Shown here piece after piece: positions 26,257 to 35,386 of a stretch of 42,548 bases of DNA. Position numbers and translations under genes: made by a program. The stretch lies in NCBI GenBank assembly GCA_019348555.1, contig JAHWJH010000005.1, forward strand, positions 1 through 42,548, written 5' to 3'. Position 1 is the first letter of the stretch. The number at the start of each line of letters is the position of its first letter. Origin of the DNA: Actinomycetota bacterium. GTDB taxonomy: Bacteria; Actinomycetota; Acidimicrobiia; Acidimicrobiales; CADCSY01. Under the pieces are notes generated by a model, which had not been told where the DNA came from, did not search any database, and worked only from the letters and a program-made list of their open reading frames with translations.

Positions 26257-27912
26257 ATGAAACCGCGTTCGATCGTGGCCATGGTCGCGCTGTCACTGGT
26301 GGCGGGAGCCTGTGCGGGGGGTGGCGACGGTACCGACGCCGGCGCCCCCGGCGGCACCACCGACCAGACGGTCGACACGGCGCAGCCGGTCCAGGGCGGC
26401 ACGTTGGTGGCGGCGATCGACGCCGACCCCGGCCAGCTCAACCCGGCCATCACGACCAGCGGCGCCGTGCACACCGCGTCGGAGCTCATGTTCAACGGCC
26501 TCGTCGACCTGGGCCCGAACCTCGAGCCCCTTCCGGCGCTGGCGGAGTCGTGGCAGATCGAGGACGGCGGTGCCGTCTACCGCTTCACCCTGCGCGACGG
26601 TGTGACCTGGCACGACGGGGAACCGTTCACCTCGGCCGACGTCAAGTACTCCTTCGAGGAGGTGCTGGTCAAGTTCCACTCCCGCACCAAGGCGTCGGTG
26701 GGCGCGGCCCTGGCATCCATCGAGGTGCCGGACGACCGAACCGTGGTGTTCCGCTTCGACCAGCCCTACGCCCCGTTCCTCCAACAGCTCGACGTCACCG
26801 AGGCCCCCATGCTCCCCGAGCACCTCTACGCCGGCACCGACCCTCAACAGAACCCGGCCAACGCCGCCCCGGTGGGGACCGGACCGTTCCGGTTCGTCTC
26901 CTACGCACCAGGCCAGGAGGTCGTCCTCGCCGCCAACGACGACTACTTCCGCCCCGAACTGCCCTATCTCGACGAGGTCATCCTCCGGGTCATCCCCGAG
27001 CGCGCCAACCAGATCATCGCCCTGGAGGAAGGAGAGGTCGACTGGATCTTCAATGTCCCCGGACCCGACCTGCCACGCCTGGAGGCGAGCGGGAACGTCG
27101 AGTTCCTGGAGACCGCCGTCAACCCTGGCGGCTCCAACTGCATCATGACGTCCAGCTTCAACCTCGACCGGCCCATCTTCCAGGTCCCCGAGGTCCGCCA
27201 GGCCGTCGCCTCTGCGCTCGACCGCCAGCAGTTCCTCGAGCGCGTCGAGTTCGGCCAGGGTGCGGTGGCCGGGGCGCCCATCCACCGAGGCATCCCCGTC
27301 GCCCGGGCGGAGGGGATCCGGCTGCCCGACCACGACCCCGAGCTCGCCGCATCCCTGCTCGACCGGGCCGGGTGGGTCCGGGAGGGCAGTGCGACCAGGA
27401 CGGCGCAGGGTGTTCCCGGCGTCGCCGACGGGACTCCCCTGGCCTTCGACTTCCTCAGCTTCCCCACCTTCGCGCAGTACGGCGAGCTCTTCCGCTCGCA
27501 GCTCGCCGAGGTCGGCATCGACGTCACCCTCGAGACGCTGGAGCCTCCGGTGTTCGCCGAGACGGTCTTCACCCGCCGTGACTTCGACACCAACGTGATC
27601 TCCTACTGCAACGGCACCGACCCGGCCGTGGGGGTCCGGCGCATGTTCACCTCCGCCAACATCGGACCGGTCCCGTTCTCCAACTCGTCGGCCTACCGCA
27701 ACCCCGAGGTCGACCGCCTCTTCGACCAGGCCATCACCACCATCGACCCCGAGGAGCGGCGGGCGGTCTACCAGCGCATCCAGGAGATCGTCGTCGAGGA
27801 CCTGCCCTACGTCTGGCTGGTGGAGACCGTCTCCACCCGCGCCTACCGGAGTGACTGCCAGGGCTTCGGCGTGTCCGGCCACTTCGCCGAGACGGCGTTC
27901 TGTGACCGGTGA
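26257..27912 (+). CDS. ABC transporter substrate-binding protein, family 5 (dipeptide/oligopeptide), lipoprotein
   Basis: ATG 26257 with GGAAGG SD; MKPRSIVAMVALSLVAGACAGGG lipobox; DLGPNLEPLPALAESWQIEDGGAVYRFTLRDGVTWHDGEPFTSADVKYSFE; VGTGPFRFVSY. Confidence 0.93.
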   Translation: MKPRSIVAMVALSLVAGACAGGGDGTDAGAPGGTTDQTVDTAQPVQGGTLVAAIDADPGQLNPAITTSGAVHTASELMFNGLVDLGPNLEPLPALAESWQIEDGGAVYRFTLRDGVTWHDGEPFTSADVKYSFEEVLVKFHSRTKASVGAALASIEVPDDRTVVFRFDQPYAPFLQQLDVTEAPMLPEHLYAGTDPQQNPANAAPVGTGPFRFVSYAPGQEVVLAANDDYFRPELPYLDEVILRVIPERANQIIALEEGEVDWIFNVPGPDLPRLEASGNVEFLETAVNPGGSNCIMTSSFNLDRPIFQVPEVRQAVASALDRQQFLERVEFGQGAVAGAPIHRGIPVARAEGIRLPDHDPELAASLLDRAGWVREGSATRTAQGVPGVADGTPLAFDFLSFPTFAQYGELFRSQLAEVGIDVTLETLEPPVFAETVFTRRDFDTNVISYCNGTDPAVGVRRMFTSANIGPVPFSNSSAYRNPEVDRLFDQAITTIDPEERRAVYQRIQEIVVEDLPYVWLVETVSTRAYRSDCQGFGVSGHFAETAFCDR

Positions 27913-28874
27913 CCCCGGGCTACGTCGGCCGGCGCCTCCTGCAGGTGGTGCCGACGGCGGGGGCGATCCTCGTCATCGGGTTCCTGCTCATCCACCTCGC
28001 TCCCGGCGATCCCGTGGTGGCCCTCGCCGGACAGAACGGCGACGCTGAGTACTACGCCTTCATGCGGGAGAAGTTCGGGCTCGACGAGCCCCTTCCCCAG
28101 CAGCTCGCCACCTACGTCTCCCGGGTGGTGCGAGCCGACCTGGGGGTCTCCTACCTGCAGGGTCGTCCCGTGGCGGCGATCATCGCCGAGCGGGTCCCGG
28201 CGACGCTGCTGCTGAGCGTCTCGGCGCTGGTCCTGTCGAGCCTGGGGGGGATCGCGCTCGGAGCGCTGGCGGCGTCGAGGCCCCACGGGGTACGCGACGG
28301 GGTCGCCACCGCCGCCACCCTGGCGGTGTACGCGGCACCGGTGTTCTGGGTCGGCCAGCTCGCCATCCTCACCCTCGCCGCCGGGTTGGGGTGGTTCCCG
28401 GTCCAGGGAATGACCAGTGCCCGTAGCGATGCCACCGGGATGGCCGCCGCCCTCGACGTCGCCCACCACCTCGTGCTCCCCGCGCTGGTGCTGGCGTCCC
28501 AGGAGGTGGCGGCGGTGTTCCGCCTGACGCGTGTCGGCCTCCTCGACGAGCTGGCCAGCGACCACGTCCGCACTGCCCGCGGCAAGGGGCTCACCGAGCG
28601 ACGGGTGCTGGTCAAACACGCCCTGCGCCGTCCACTCGTCCCGGTGGTCACCGTCATCGGTGGCCGAGCCGGGCATCTGCTGTCGGGCGCGATCGTGACC
28701 GAGATCGTCTTCGGCTGGCCCGGCCTCGGCCGGTTGCTGCTGGGCTCGCTGCAGGCCCGCGACACCCCCGTCGTGCTCGGGATCTTCCTGCTCGTCGCCC
28801 TGCTGGTCGTGGTGGCCAACGTGGGCACCGACCTCGTCTACCGGTGGCTCGACCCACGCGTCCGCTTCGCGTGA
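27909..28874 (+). CDS. ABC transporter permease, DppB-like
   Basis: GTGA overlap. GYVGRRLLQVVPTAGAILVIGFLLIHLAPGDP...FWVGQLAIL...RLTRVGLLDELASDHVRTARGKGLTERRVLVKHALRRPLVPVVTVIG. Confidence 0.92.
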   Translation: MTPGYVGRRLLQVVPTAGAILVIGFLLIHLAPGDPVVALAGQNGDAEYYAFMREKFGLDEPLPQQLATYVSRVVRADLGVSYLQGRPVAAIIAERVPATLLLSVSALVLSSLGGIALGALAASRPHGVRDGVATAATLAVYAAPVFWVGQLAILTLAAGLGWFPVQGMTSARSDATGMAAALDVAHHLVLPALVLASQEVAAVFRLTRVGLLDELASDHVRTARGKGLTERRVLVKHALRRPLVPVVTVIGGRAGHLLSGAIVTEIVFGWPGLGRLLLGSLQARDTPVVLGIFLLVALLVVVANVGTDLVYRWLDPRVRFA

Positions 28875-29803
28875 CCGTCGACGGGCCGCTCGCCCCTCCC
28901 CATCGGTCTCCGCCGCCGTCCGACCTGGTCCCGGCCGCCCGCGACGTCGTCTCCACCGGCCTGGAGGGCTCGCTCGGCGTGGCCCACCAGCGGGTCCTGC
29001 GCCGGCTCGTGCGGCGGCCCGTCGGCGTCGTGGGCCTGGTGCTGACCGGCGTCTTCGTGGTCACGGGAGTGGTGGGGCCGGCCATGGTCCCTCATGACCC
29101 CTTCGCCGTGGTGGGCCCGTCGCTCTCCGCCCCCTCGCTGGCCCATCCCATGGGAACCGACGCCCTGGGTCGAGACCTGCTCAGCGGTGTCGTCGTCGGC
29201 GCCCGGACCTCCTTGGTGGTCGCCGTGGTGGTCGGCGCGGTGGTGATGGCCATCGGGTTGGTCGTCGGCACCCTGTCGAGCTGGTGGGGCGGCTGGGCCG
29301 ACGACGTGCTCATGCGCCTGACCGAGCTGTTCCAGGTACTGCCCCGGTTCTTCCTCGCCGTGGTGGTCGTCGCCATCTTCGGATCCAGCGTTCCGCTGCT
29401 CATCGTCGTGCTCGGGCTCACGTCGTGGCCCCTGTTGGCGCGCGTGCTGCGCGCCGAGGTGCTGGTTCTCAAGCACCGGGAGTTCGTCGACGCCGCCAGG
29501 GTGGCCGGTGCCTCGCCGGCGCGGCTCGTCCTCCGGGAGATCCTGCCCAACGCCCTGCCGGCGGTGTCGGCCTTCCTCGGGTTGGTCCTCGCCCAGGTGC
29601 TGCTCATCGAGGCGAGCCTGGGCTTCATCGGGCTGGGCGATCCCAACGTGGTCAGCTGGGGCTACCTGGCCAGCCAGTCGCAGCGCTTCCTGCGGGTGGC
29701 CTGGTGGATGTCGCTGTTCCCCGGCCTGGCCATCGCCACCGCCGTGCTCGGCCTCAACCTGGTCAGCGACGCTCTGAGCGATCTGCTGGGAACGTCGAGA
29801 TGA
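28871..29803 (+). CDS. ABC transporter permease, DppC-like
   Basis: GTG 28871 in GTGA overlap. HPMGTDALGRDLLSGVVVGARTSLVVAV...LTSWPLLARVLRAEVLVLKHREFVDAARVAGASPARLVLREILPNALPAV. Confidence 0.92.
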   Translation: MTVDGPLAPPHRSPPPSDLVPAARDVVSTGLEGSLGVAHQRVLRRLVRRPVGVVGLVLTGVFVVTGVVGPAMVPHDPFAVVGPSLSAPSLAHPMGTDALGRDLLSGVVVGARTSLVVAVVVGAVVMAIGLVVGTLSSWWGGWADDVLMRLTELFQVLPRFFLAVVVVAIFGSSVPLLIVVLGLTSWPLLARVLRAEVLVLKHREFVDAARVAGASPARLVLREILPNALPAVSAFLGLVLAQVLLIEASLGFIGLGDPNVVSWGYLASQSQRFLRVAWWMSLFPGLAIATAVLGLNLVSDALSDLLGTSR

Positions 29804-30837
29804 CCACCGCAGCGGGGGCCGCCCTGTCGATCCGCCACCTCTCTGTTCGCTTCCCTGCCCCCGGTGGAGCGGTGGTGGCCGTCGACGACGTGAGCTTCGA
29901 CGTGGGGCCGGGCGAGACCGTCGGCGTGGTGGGCGAGTCGGGCTGCGGCAAGACCGTCACGGCGCTGGCGGTGCTGGGGCTGCTGCCCACGCCGCCGGGT
30001 GAGGTGACGGGCGGACAGGTGCTGGTCGGCGGGCGGGACCTGCTGACCATCGGTGCCCGGGAGCTGCGCCGGCTCCGGGGCAAGGAGGTCGCCATGGTCT
30101 TCCAGGACCCCATGACGGCGCTGCACCCGGCCTATCCGGTGCTCGACCAGGTGGTCGAGGCCGTGTGGGCACACGAGCCCGAGCTCGGCCCCGTCGCCGC
30201 CCGGGCACGGGCCGTGGAAGCGCTCGACCTGGTCGGTGTGCCCGACGCCTCCCGGCGCGCACGGGCGTACCCCCACGAGTGGTCGGGGGGTATGCGCCAG
30301 CGGGCCATGATCGCCATGGCCGTGCTCCACCGGCCACGGGTGTTGATCGCCGACGAGCCGACCACGGCCCTCGACGTCACCGTCCAGGCCCAGGTGCTCG
30401 AGCTGCTCCGGGGAATCCAACGAGAGCACCACATCGCCATCGTGGTGATCAGTCACGACCTCGGCGTCATCGCCGAGATGGCCGACCGCGTCGTCGTGAT
30501 GTACGCCGGCAGGATCGTCGAGGCGGCCGAGGTGTCGGAGCTCTTCGCCCAGCCACGCCACCCCTACACCGCCGGGCTGCTGGCCAGCCTGCCCCGCCTC
30601 GACGTGGCGCGGGAGCGACTCGTGCCCATCGTCGGCTCCCCGCCGAACCTGGCGGCCAAGCCGCCGGGCTGCGCCTTCCATCCCCGATGCCCACTGCGCG
30701 CCGGGCGCCATCGCTGCGTGGACGATGTTCCGGAGCTGCGCCCGGTCGACGGGGCCGAGCGGGTCACCGCCTGCCACTACGCCGGCGAGCTGGCCGGCAG
30801 CACTCGCCTCGAGGCCGAGGTCGACGTCCCGTCGTGA
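29800..30837 (+). CDS. ABC transporter ATP-binding protein, DppD-like
   Basis: ATGA overlap. GVVGESGCGKTVTALAVLGLL, FQDPMTALHPAYPVLDQ, WSGGMRQRAMIAMAVLHRPRVLIADEPTTALDV. Confidence 0.94.
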   Translation: MTTAAGAALSIRHLSVRFPAPGGAVVAVDDVSFDVGPGETVGVVGESGCGKTVTALAVLGLLPTPPGEVTGGQVLVGGRDLLTIGARELRRLRGKEVAMVFQDPMTALHPAYPVLDQVVEAVWAHEPELGPVAARARAVEALDLVGVPDASRRARAYPHEWSGGMRQRAMIAMAVLHRPRVLIADEPTTALDVTVQAQVLELLRGIQREHHIAIVVISHDLGVIAEMADRVVVMYAGRIVEAAEVSELFAQPRHPYTAGLLASLPRLDVARERLVPIVGSPPNLAAKPPGCAFHPRCPLRAGRHRCVDDVPELRPVDGAERVTACHYAGELAGSTRLEAEVDVPS

Positions 30838-31862
30838 CCGCCGCGGAGCCTCTTCTGAGGCTCGTGGACGTGGTGACCTGGTACCCGGGCGGCACCGGCG
30901 GCCCCCCCGTGCGCGCCGTCGACGGGGTGAGCCTCTCCGTGCACGCCGGAGAGGCGCTCGGCCTGGTCGGCGAGTCGGGGTGCGGGAAGACCACCCTGGC
31001 TCGCACCGCCGTGCGCCTCATCGACCCCACCTCCGGCCGGATCTTCTTCAAGGGCGAGGACATCACCGACCTGCGGGGCCGCCGGCTGGTGCACGTGCGC
31101 CGCAACCTGCAGATGGTGTTCCAGGACCCCTTCGCCTCGCTCAACCCCCGGATGACCGCCGGCGAGATCGTGGCCCAGCCCCTGCGTGCCCATCGCCGCT
31201 ACCGGACGTCCGGCGGGCCCCGCAGGATCGCCGAGCTGTTCGAGCTGGTGGGCCTCGACCCCGACCATGCTCGACGCTTTCCCCACGAGTTCTCGGGAGG
31301 TCAACGCCAGCGCATCGGCATAGCGCGTGCGTTGGCGTTGGCGCCCCAGGTGATCGTGCTCGACGAACCGGTGTCGTCGCTCGACGTGTCGATCCGAGCG
31401 CAGATCCTCAACCTCCTGGCCGACCTGCGCGACGAGCTCGGCGTGGCCTACCTCTTCATCGCCCACGACCTGTCGATCGTGCGCCACCTGTGCAACCGGG
31501 TGGCGGTGATGTACCTGGGCAAGATCGTGGAGACCGGGGATCGCGACGCCATCTACGGTCGAGCCACCCACCCCTACACCCAGTCGCTGCTGTCGGCGGT
31601 GCCGGTGCCCGACCCCGCGCGCCAGCGGCGTCGGCCCCGCATCGTGCTGAGCGGGGAGGCACCCGACGCCGCCCATCCGCCCTCGGGCTGCCGCTTCCGT
31701 ACCCGGTGCTGGAAGGCCCGGGATGTCTGCGCCGAGCAGGAGCCGGCCCTCGTCGACCGCTTCGGCCACGGCCATCCCAGCGCCTGCCACTTCGCCGCCG
31801 TGGCCCCTGCCCTCTCGTCCGTTGTCGACGAAGGAAACGGCGGTCGGGAAGCCGACGGCTAG
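30834..31862 (+). CDS. ABC transporter ATP-binding protein, DppF-like
   Basis: GTGA overlap. GLVGESGCGKTTLARTAVRLIDPTSG, MVFQDPFASLNPRMTAGEIVAQPL, FSGGQRQRIGIARALALAPQVIVLDEPVSSLDVSIRAQ. Confidence 0.94.
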   Translation: MTAAEPLLRLVDVVTWYPGGTGGPPVRAVDGVSLSVHAGEALGLVGESGCGKTTLARTAVRLIDPTSGRIFFKGEDITDLRGRRLVHVRRNLQMVFQDPFASLNPRMTAGEIVAQPLRAHRRYRTSGGPRRIAELFELVGLDPDHARRFPHEFSGGQRQRIGIARALALAPQVIVLDEPVSSLDVSIRAQILNLLADLRDELGVAYLFIAHDLSIVRHLCNRVAVMYLGKIVETGDRDAIYGRATHPYTQSLLSAVPVPDPARQRRRPRIVLSGEAPDAAHPPSGCRFRTRCWKARDVCAEQEPALVDRFGHGHPSACHFAAVAPALSSVVDEGNGGREADG

Positions 31863-31895
31863 GGTCGCGTGCTACCCGACAACCAGGAGGCGGTC

Positions 31896-32882
31896 ATGTA
31901 CGACGATGTCACGGTGGTCACCGGTGGCGGAGGGTTCATCGGTGGACACCTCGTCGCGCATCTGCTCGACCAGGGGCGGCGGGTCAGGGCAGTCGACCGC
32001 AAGCCGCTGTCCGAGTGGTACCAGGTCCATGCCGACGTCGACAACCGATCGCTCGATCTGCGCGAGCGGGAGGCGTGCGAGACGACCGTCGAAGGCGCCA
32101 GCACCATCTACAACCTTGCCGCCGACATGGGGGGCATGGGGTTCATCGAGAACAACAAGGCGCTCTGCATGCTCTCGGTGTTGATCAACACCAATCTCTT
32201 GATCGCCGCGCAGCAGGCGGGGGTCGGCCGCTACTTCTTCTCTTCCTCTGCCTGTGTCTACGCCGCCGACAAGCAGGTCTCCATCGACCTGACGGCGCTG
32301 AAGGAGGAGGACGCCTACCCGGCGATGGCCGAGGACGGCTACGGGTGGGAAAAGCTCTTCAGCGAACGGATGTGTCGCCACTTCCTCGAGGACTTCGGGC
32401 TGACCACCCGCGTCGCCCGCTACCACAACGTCTACGGGGAGCACGGAACCTTCGAAGGCGGACGGGAGAAGGCGCCGGCGGCGATCTGCCGCAAGATCAT
32501 CGAGGCCCAGTTGGCCGGCCATCGCCAGATCGACGTCTGGGGCGACGGTGAGCAGACCCGGAGCTTCATGTACATCTCCGACTGCATCGAAGGCACCTCC
32601 AAGATCATGGAGAGCGACATCACCGAGCCGATCAATCTCGGCAGCTCGGAGCTGGTCTCCATCAATCAGCTGGTCGACATCGTCGAGGAGATCGCCGGCG
32701 TCCGGGTGAAGCGCAACTACCTCCTCGACGCTCCCGTCGGCGTTCGAGGACGCAACAGCGACAACACCCTGATCCGGAAGTACCTCGACTGGGAGCCGTC
32801 GGTGTCCCTCAAGGACGGCCTCGAGCGGACGTATCGCTGGATCTACGACGAGATGCAGAGCAAGATGAGCACCGCCCACTAG
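31896..32882 (+). CDS. GDP-mannose 3,5-epimerase-like extended SDR
   Basis: ATG 31896 with AGGAGG SD 5 nt upstream. NLAADMGGMGFIENNKALCMLSVLINTNLLIAAQQAGVGRYFFSSSACVYAADKQ, LKEEDAYPAMAEDGYGWEKLFSERMCRHF, RYHNVYGEHGTFEGGREKAPAAICRK, WGDGEQTRSFMYISDCIEG, PVGVRGRNSDNTLIRKYLDWEPS closely resemble plant-type GME motifs. Confidence 0.88.
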   Translation: MYDDVTVVTGGGGFIGGHLVAHLLDQGRRVRAVDRKPLSEWYQVHADVDNRSLDLREREACETTVEGASTIYNLAADMGGMGFIENNKALCMLSVLINTNLLIAAQQAGVGRYFFSSSACVYAADKQVSIDLTALKEEDAYPAMAEDGYGWEKLFSERMCRHFLEDFGLTTRVARYHNVYGEHGTFEGGREKAPAAICRKIIEAQLAGHRQIDVWGDGEQTRSFMYISDCIEGTSKIMESDITEPINLGSSELVSINQLVDIVEEIAGVRVKRNYLLDAPVGVRGRNSDNTLIRKYLDWEPSVSLKDGLERTYRWIYDEMQSKMSTAH

Positions 32883-32887
32883 ACGAG

Positions 32888-34765
32888 GTGAAGGCCCCCC
32901 TCCTCAGGGCGCCGGAATCGGCGCCGTCGACCTCGGTCGAGTCGTCTGAGCCAGCGCCACTCGAGCACCACGCCGAGCCGTCGCGCACCGAGGCTCTGAT
33001 GGTGCTCGCTCGTCGACATTGGGGCGCGCTGGCGGTCGTCACCTCGTTCGTGGTGTCGCGCCTGGCCCTGGCCAACATCGCCCGGCTCCGGTTCGACAAT
33101 CGGCCACTCAACGACGCAGCGCAGCTGCTCGACCGGGGACAGCTGCGCGACAACCTCGTCGAGAGTCTCCTCAACCTCCATGCCCAGCCTCCGCTGTTCA
33201 ACCTGTTCGTGGGGTTGGGCCTGCGAGCGCCCAGTGAGCTGGAGACGCCGCTCTTCCATGCGTTCTATCTCGCCGTGGGCCTCGGGATCGCACTGTGTCT
33301 GTACGCCGTCCTGCGACGAGCGGGCGTGGCGACCTCGTGGGCCGTGGTGTGCACCGTGCTGTTCTCCTGGAGCCCGGGCGTGTTCCTGTACGAGAGCTGG
33401 CTCCACTACGACCATCTCGTCGTACTTCTGCTCGTGCTCAGCGTGGTGGCACTGCAGCGATACGCAGCCGAGCGCCGTCCCTCCCACGCAGCGCTCTTCG
33501 CGTGCGCCCTGGGGGCGGTCGTGCTCACTCGCAGCCTGTTCCATCTGGCGTGGTTGCTCGCCGCCGTGGCGCTCCTGGTCGTCATGGCAACGGGCGACCG
33601 GCGCCGGGTCCTGGCCGCCGTCAGCATCCCGGTCCTCATCGTGGTCGGGTTCCACTTCCAGCGGCTGGCGGCGTTCGGCACGTTCGCCCTGAGCAGCAGC
33701 CTGGGTGGGAGCCTGGCCAGGATCACCGTCTTCCAGCTTCCTGAAGCGCTCCGGGAGACGATGGTCGACGAGGGTCGTCTCTCGGCGGTCTCGCTGGTAG
33801 AGCCGTTCAGCCCGTTGGCCAGCTACGACGGCCTCGTGCCGGTACCGCCGAGGACGGGCGTGCCGGTGCTCGATGAGCCAGAGAAGGCCACCTACGAGAA
33901 CCCGCCGACGAACGAAGTGTTCGACATGAACCACAACAGCCTGGCGTACCTGGCGATCTCACAGAGCTACCTCCACGACGCCGTGCAGGTCATTCGAACT
34001 CACCCGGGTGTGTACGTCGGCGGAGTCAAGACCGCCATCGAGCTGTTCTTCCGACCGACCAGCGACTTCTTCACGCTGGCCGAGAACCGCGCCCGGGTCG
34101 CCCCGATCGAACAGCTCTACAACAAGGCTCTCCTCGGGGTGGTGGCCGGAGGTCGCGGCGAGGCGGTCATCCCCGGCAGCGAGGACAACTATCGCCTCGG
34201 GCCGGCGCGCACGGCATGGACGGTGGTGGCCTCGTACGTCCTGGCCGTCGCCGGCGGCGCCGTCTTCTTGCTGCGATCGCTGATCCGTCGACCCTCCGCA
34301 GCGCAGCGGGGCGTGGTCGTCGTCGTCGGCTTCCTCTGGTTCACGACCGTCTACGTCTTCCTCGTGAGCAACCTCATCGAGGTCGGCGAGAACAATCGTT
34401 TCCGGCTCTACTCAGACCCCTTGGTGCTGATGTTGCTGGCCACGTTGATCATGGAGTGGCGCCGAGGGAGAGCTCGGCGGCTCGCTCTGCACGATGACGG
34501 TCCGGAAGCAGGTGACGGCGCGACGAGCGCCAACGGCGCTGAGGTCGGCGCCGCCCGGGTCAGTTCCGAAGGAAGGACGTCGCCGGCGCCAGGCGGTTCG
34601 TCACCAGAGTCCGGATGTAGCGAGCCTGTGTCGACAGAGAGTTCTGCGACTCCCCGTCCGGCCGAGGGGTCCAGAACGTCGGGATCTCCACCACCTCCAC
34701 ACCAAGGCGCAGCGGCTTCAGCACCGTCTCGAGCAGGAACTCGTGACGGGTCCCCTCCCACTTGA
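32888..34765 (+). CDS. Polytopic membrane protein, GT-C-like glycosyltransferase (paralogue of 35387..37000), with low-complexity C-terminal tail
   Basis: RFDNRPLNDAAQLLDRGQLRDNLVESLLNLHAQPPLFNLFVGLGLRAP; FLYESWLHYDHLVVLLLVLSVVALQRY; EVGENNRFRLYSDPLVLMLL; last ~70 codons overlap the antisense GT2 gene. Confidence 0.75.
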   Translation: MKAPLLRAPESAPSTSVESSEPAPLEHHAEPSRTEALMVLARRHWGALAVVTSFVVSRLALANIARLRFDNRPLNDAAQLLDRGQLRDNLVESLLNLHAQPPLFNLFVGLGLRAPSELETPLFHAFYLAVGLGIALCLYAVLRRAGVATSWAVVCTVLFSWSPGVFLYESWLHYDHLVVLLLVLSVVALQRYAAERRPSHAALFACALGAVVLTRSLFHLAWLLAAVALLVVMATGDRRRVLAAVSIPVLIVVGFHFQRLAAFGTFALSSSLGGSLARITVFQLPEALRETMVDEGRLSAVSLVEPFSPLASYDGLVPVPPRTGVPVLDEPEKATYENPPTNEVFDMNHNSLAYLAISQSYLHDAVQVIRTHPGVYVGGVKTAIELFFRPTSDFFTLAENRARVAPIEQLYNKALLGVVAGGRGEAVIPGSEDNYRLGPARTAWTVVASYVLAVAGGAVFLLRSLIRRPSAAQRGVVVVVGFLWFTTVYVFLVSNLIEVGENNRFRLYSDPLVLMLLATLIMEWRRGRARRLALHDDGPEAGDGATSANGAEVGAARVSSEGRTSPAPGGSSPESGCSEPVSTESSATPRPAEGSRTSGSPPPPHQGAAASAPSRAGTRDGSPPT

Positions 34766-35318
34766 TCGATCGGACGAGCGAGGTCGGGAACAAGCGGAAC
34801 CCGAACGTGGCGTCGGTCAGCGGGGTCCGGTACAACAGCGAGGTCAGGCGCTGGAAGACCCAGTTTGCGACGACGCGCACGCGGCCGTAGCCGGAGAACC
34901 CCCCGCCCCGGGCCCAGCGGGAAGCCGTGACCACCACGCCAGGGCGCTCTTTGGCGATCTCGAGAAATGCAGGGACCAGGTTCGGGTCGGTCTCGAGGTC
35001 CGTGGCCATCATGATCACATGGCTGGCCGTCGCCAGATCGAAGGCCTCCCGCATCGCACCGCCGAGGAAGGGCAGGCGTTGATGGTGGATCTGCACCCGA
35101 TCGCCGAACCAGGAGCGGAGGTCCTCGCATCGCTCCATGCTCTCCGGGGTGGTCTTGTCGCAGACAACCACGAGCACCTGCTCGATGTCGGCGTCGCTGG
35201 TCTTCTTGAGGATGTCGGCGGTCTCGGCGATCGAGTCGGTCTCGGTGACCGCCGGCAGGATCACCGTCACACCGGAAAACGTCGACGTCTCGGGCACCGG
35301 CATGGTTGGAGCTCCCAT
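34560..35318 (-). CDS. Family 2 glycosyltransferase
   Basis: VTVILPAVTETDSIAETADILKKTSDADIEQVLVVVCDKT, AMREAFDLATASHVIMMATDLETDPNLVPAFLEIAK, YRTPLTDATFGFRLFPTSLVRSIKWEG. Start ATG 35318 or 35303. Confidence 0.85.
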   Translation of the reverse strand: MGAPTMPVPETSTFSGVTVILPAVTETDSIAETADILKKTSDADIEQVLVVVCDKTTPESMERCEDLRSWFGDRVQIHHQRLPFLGGAMREAFDLATASHVIMMATDLETDPNLVPAFLEIAKERPGVVVTASRWARGGGFSGYGRVRVVANWVFQRLTSLLYRTPLTDATFGFRLFPTSLVRSIKWEGTRHEFLLETVLKPLRLGVEVVEIPTFWTPRPDGESQNSLSTQARYIRTLVTNRLAPATSFLRN

Positions 35319-35386
35319 CTGGGACGTCGGTAAGGCACCCAGCGGCACCGGGCGACAGCGTAGCCCGCATTCGCCTCGGGGCTCGG

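Noticed and set aside
32879-33934. 351-aa minus ORF antisense to the GT-C paralogue
   Set aside because: His/Gln/Glu/Arg-rich shadow of a clearly coding membrane protein.
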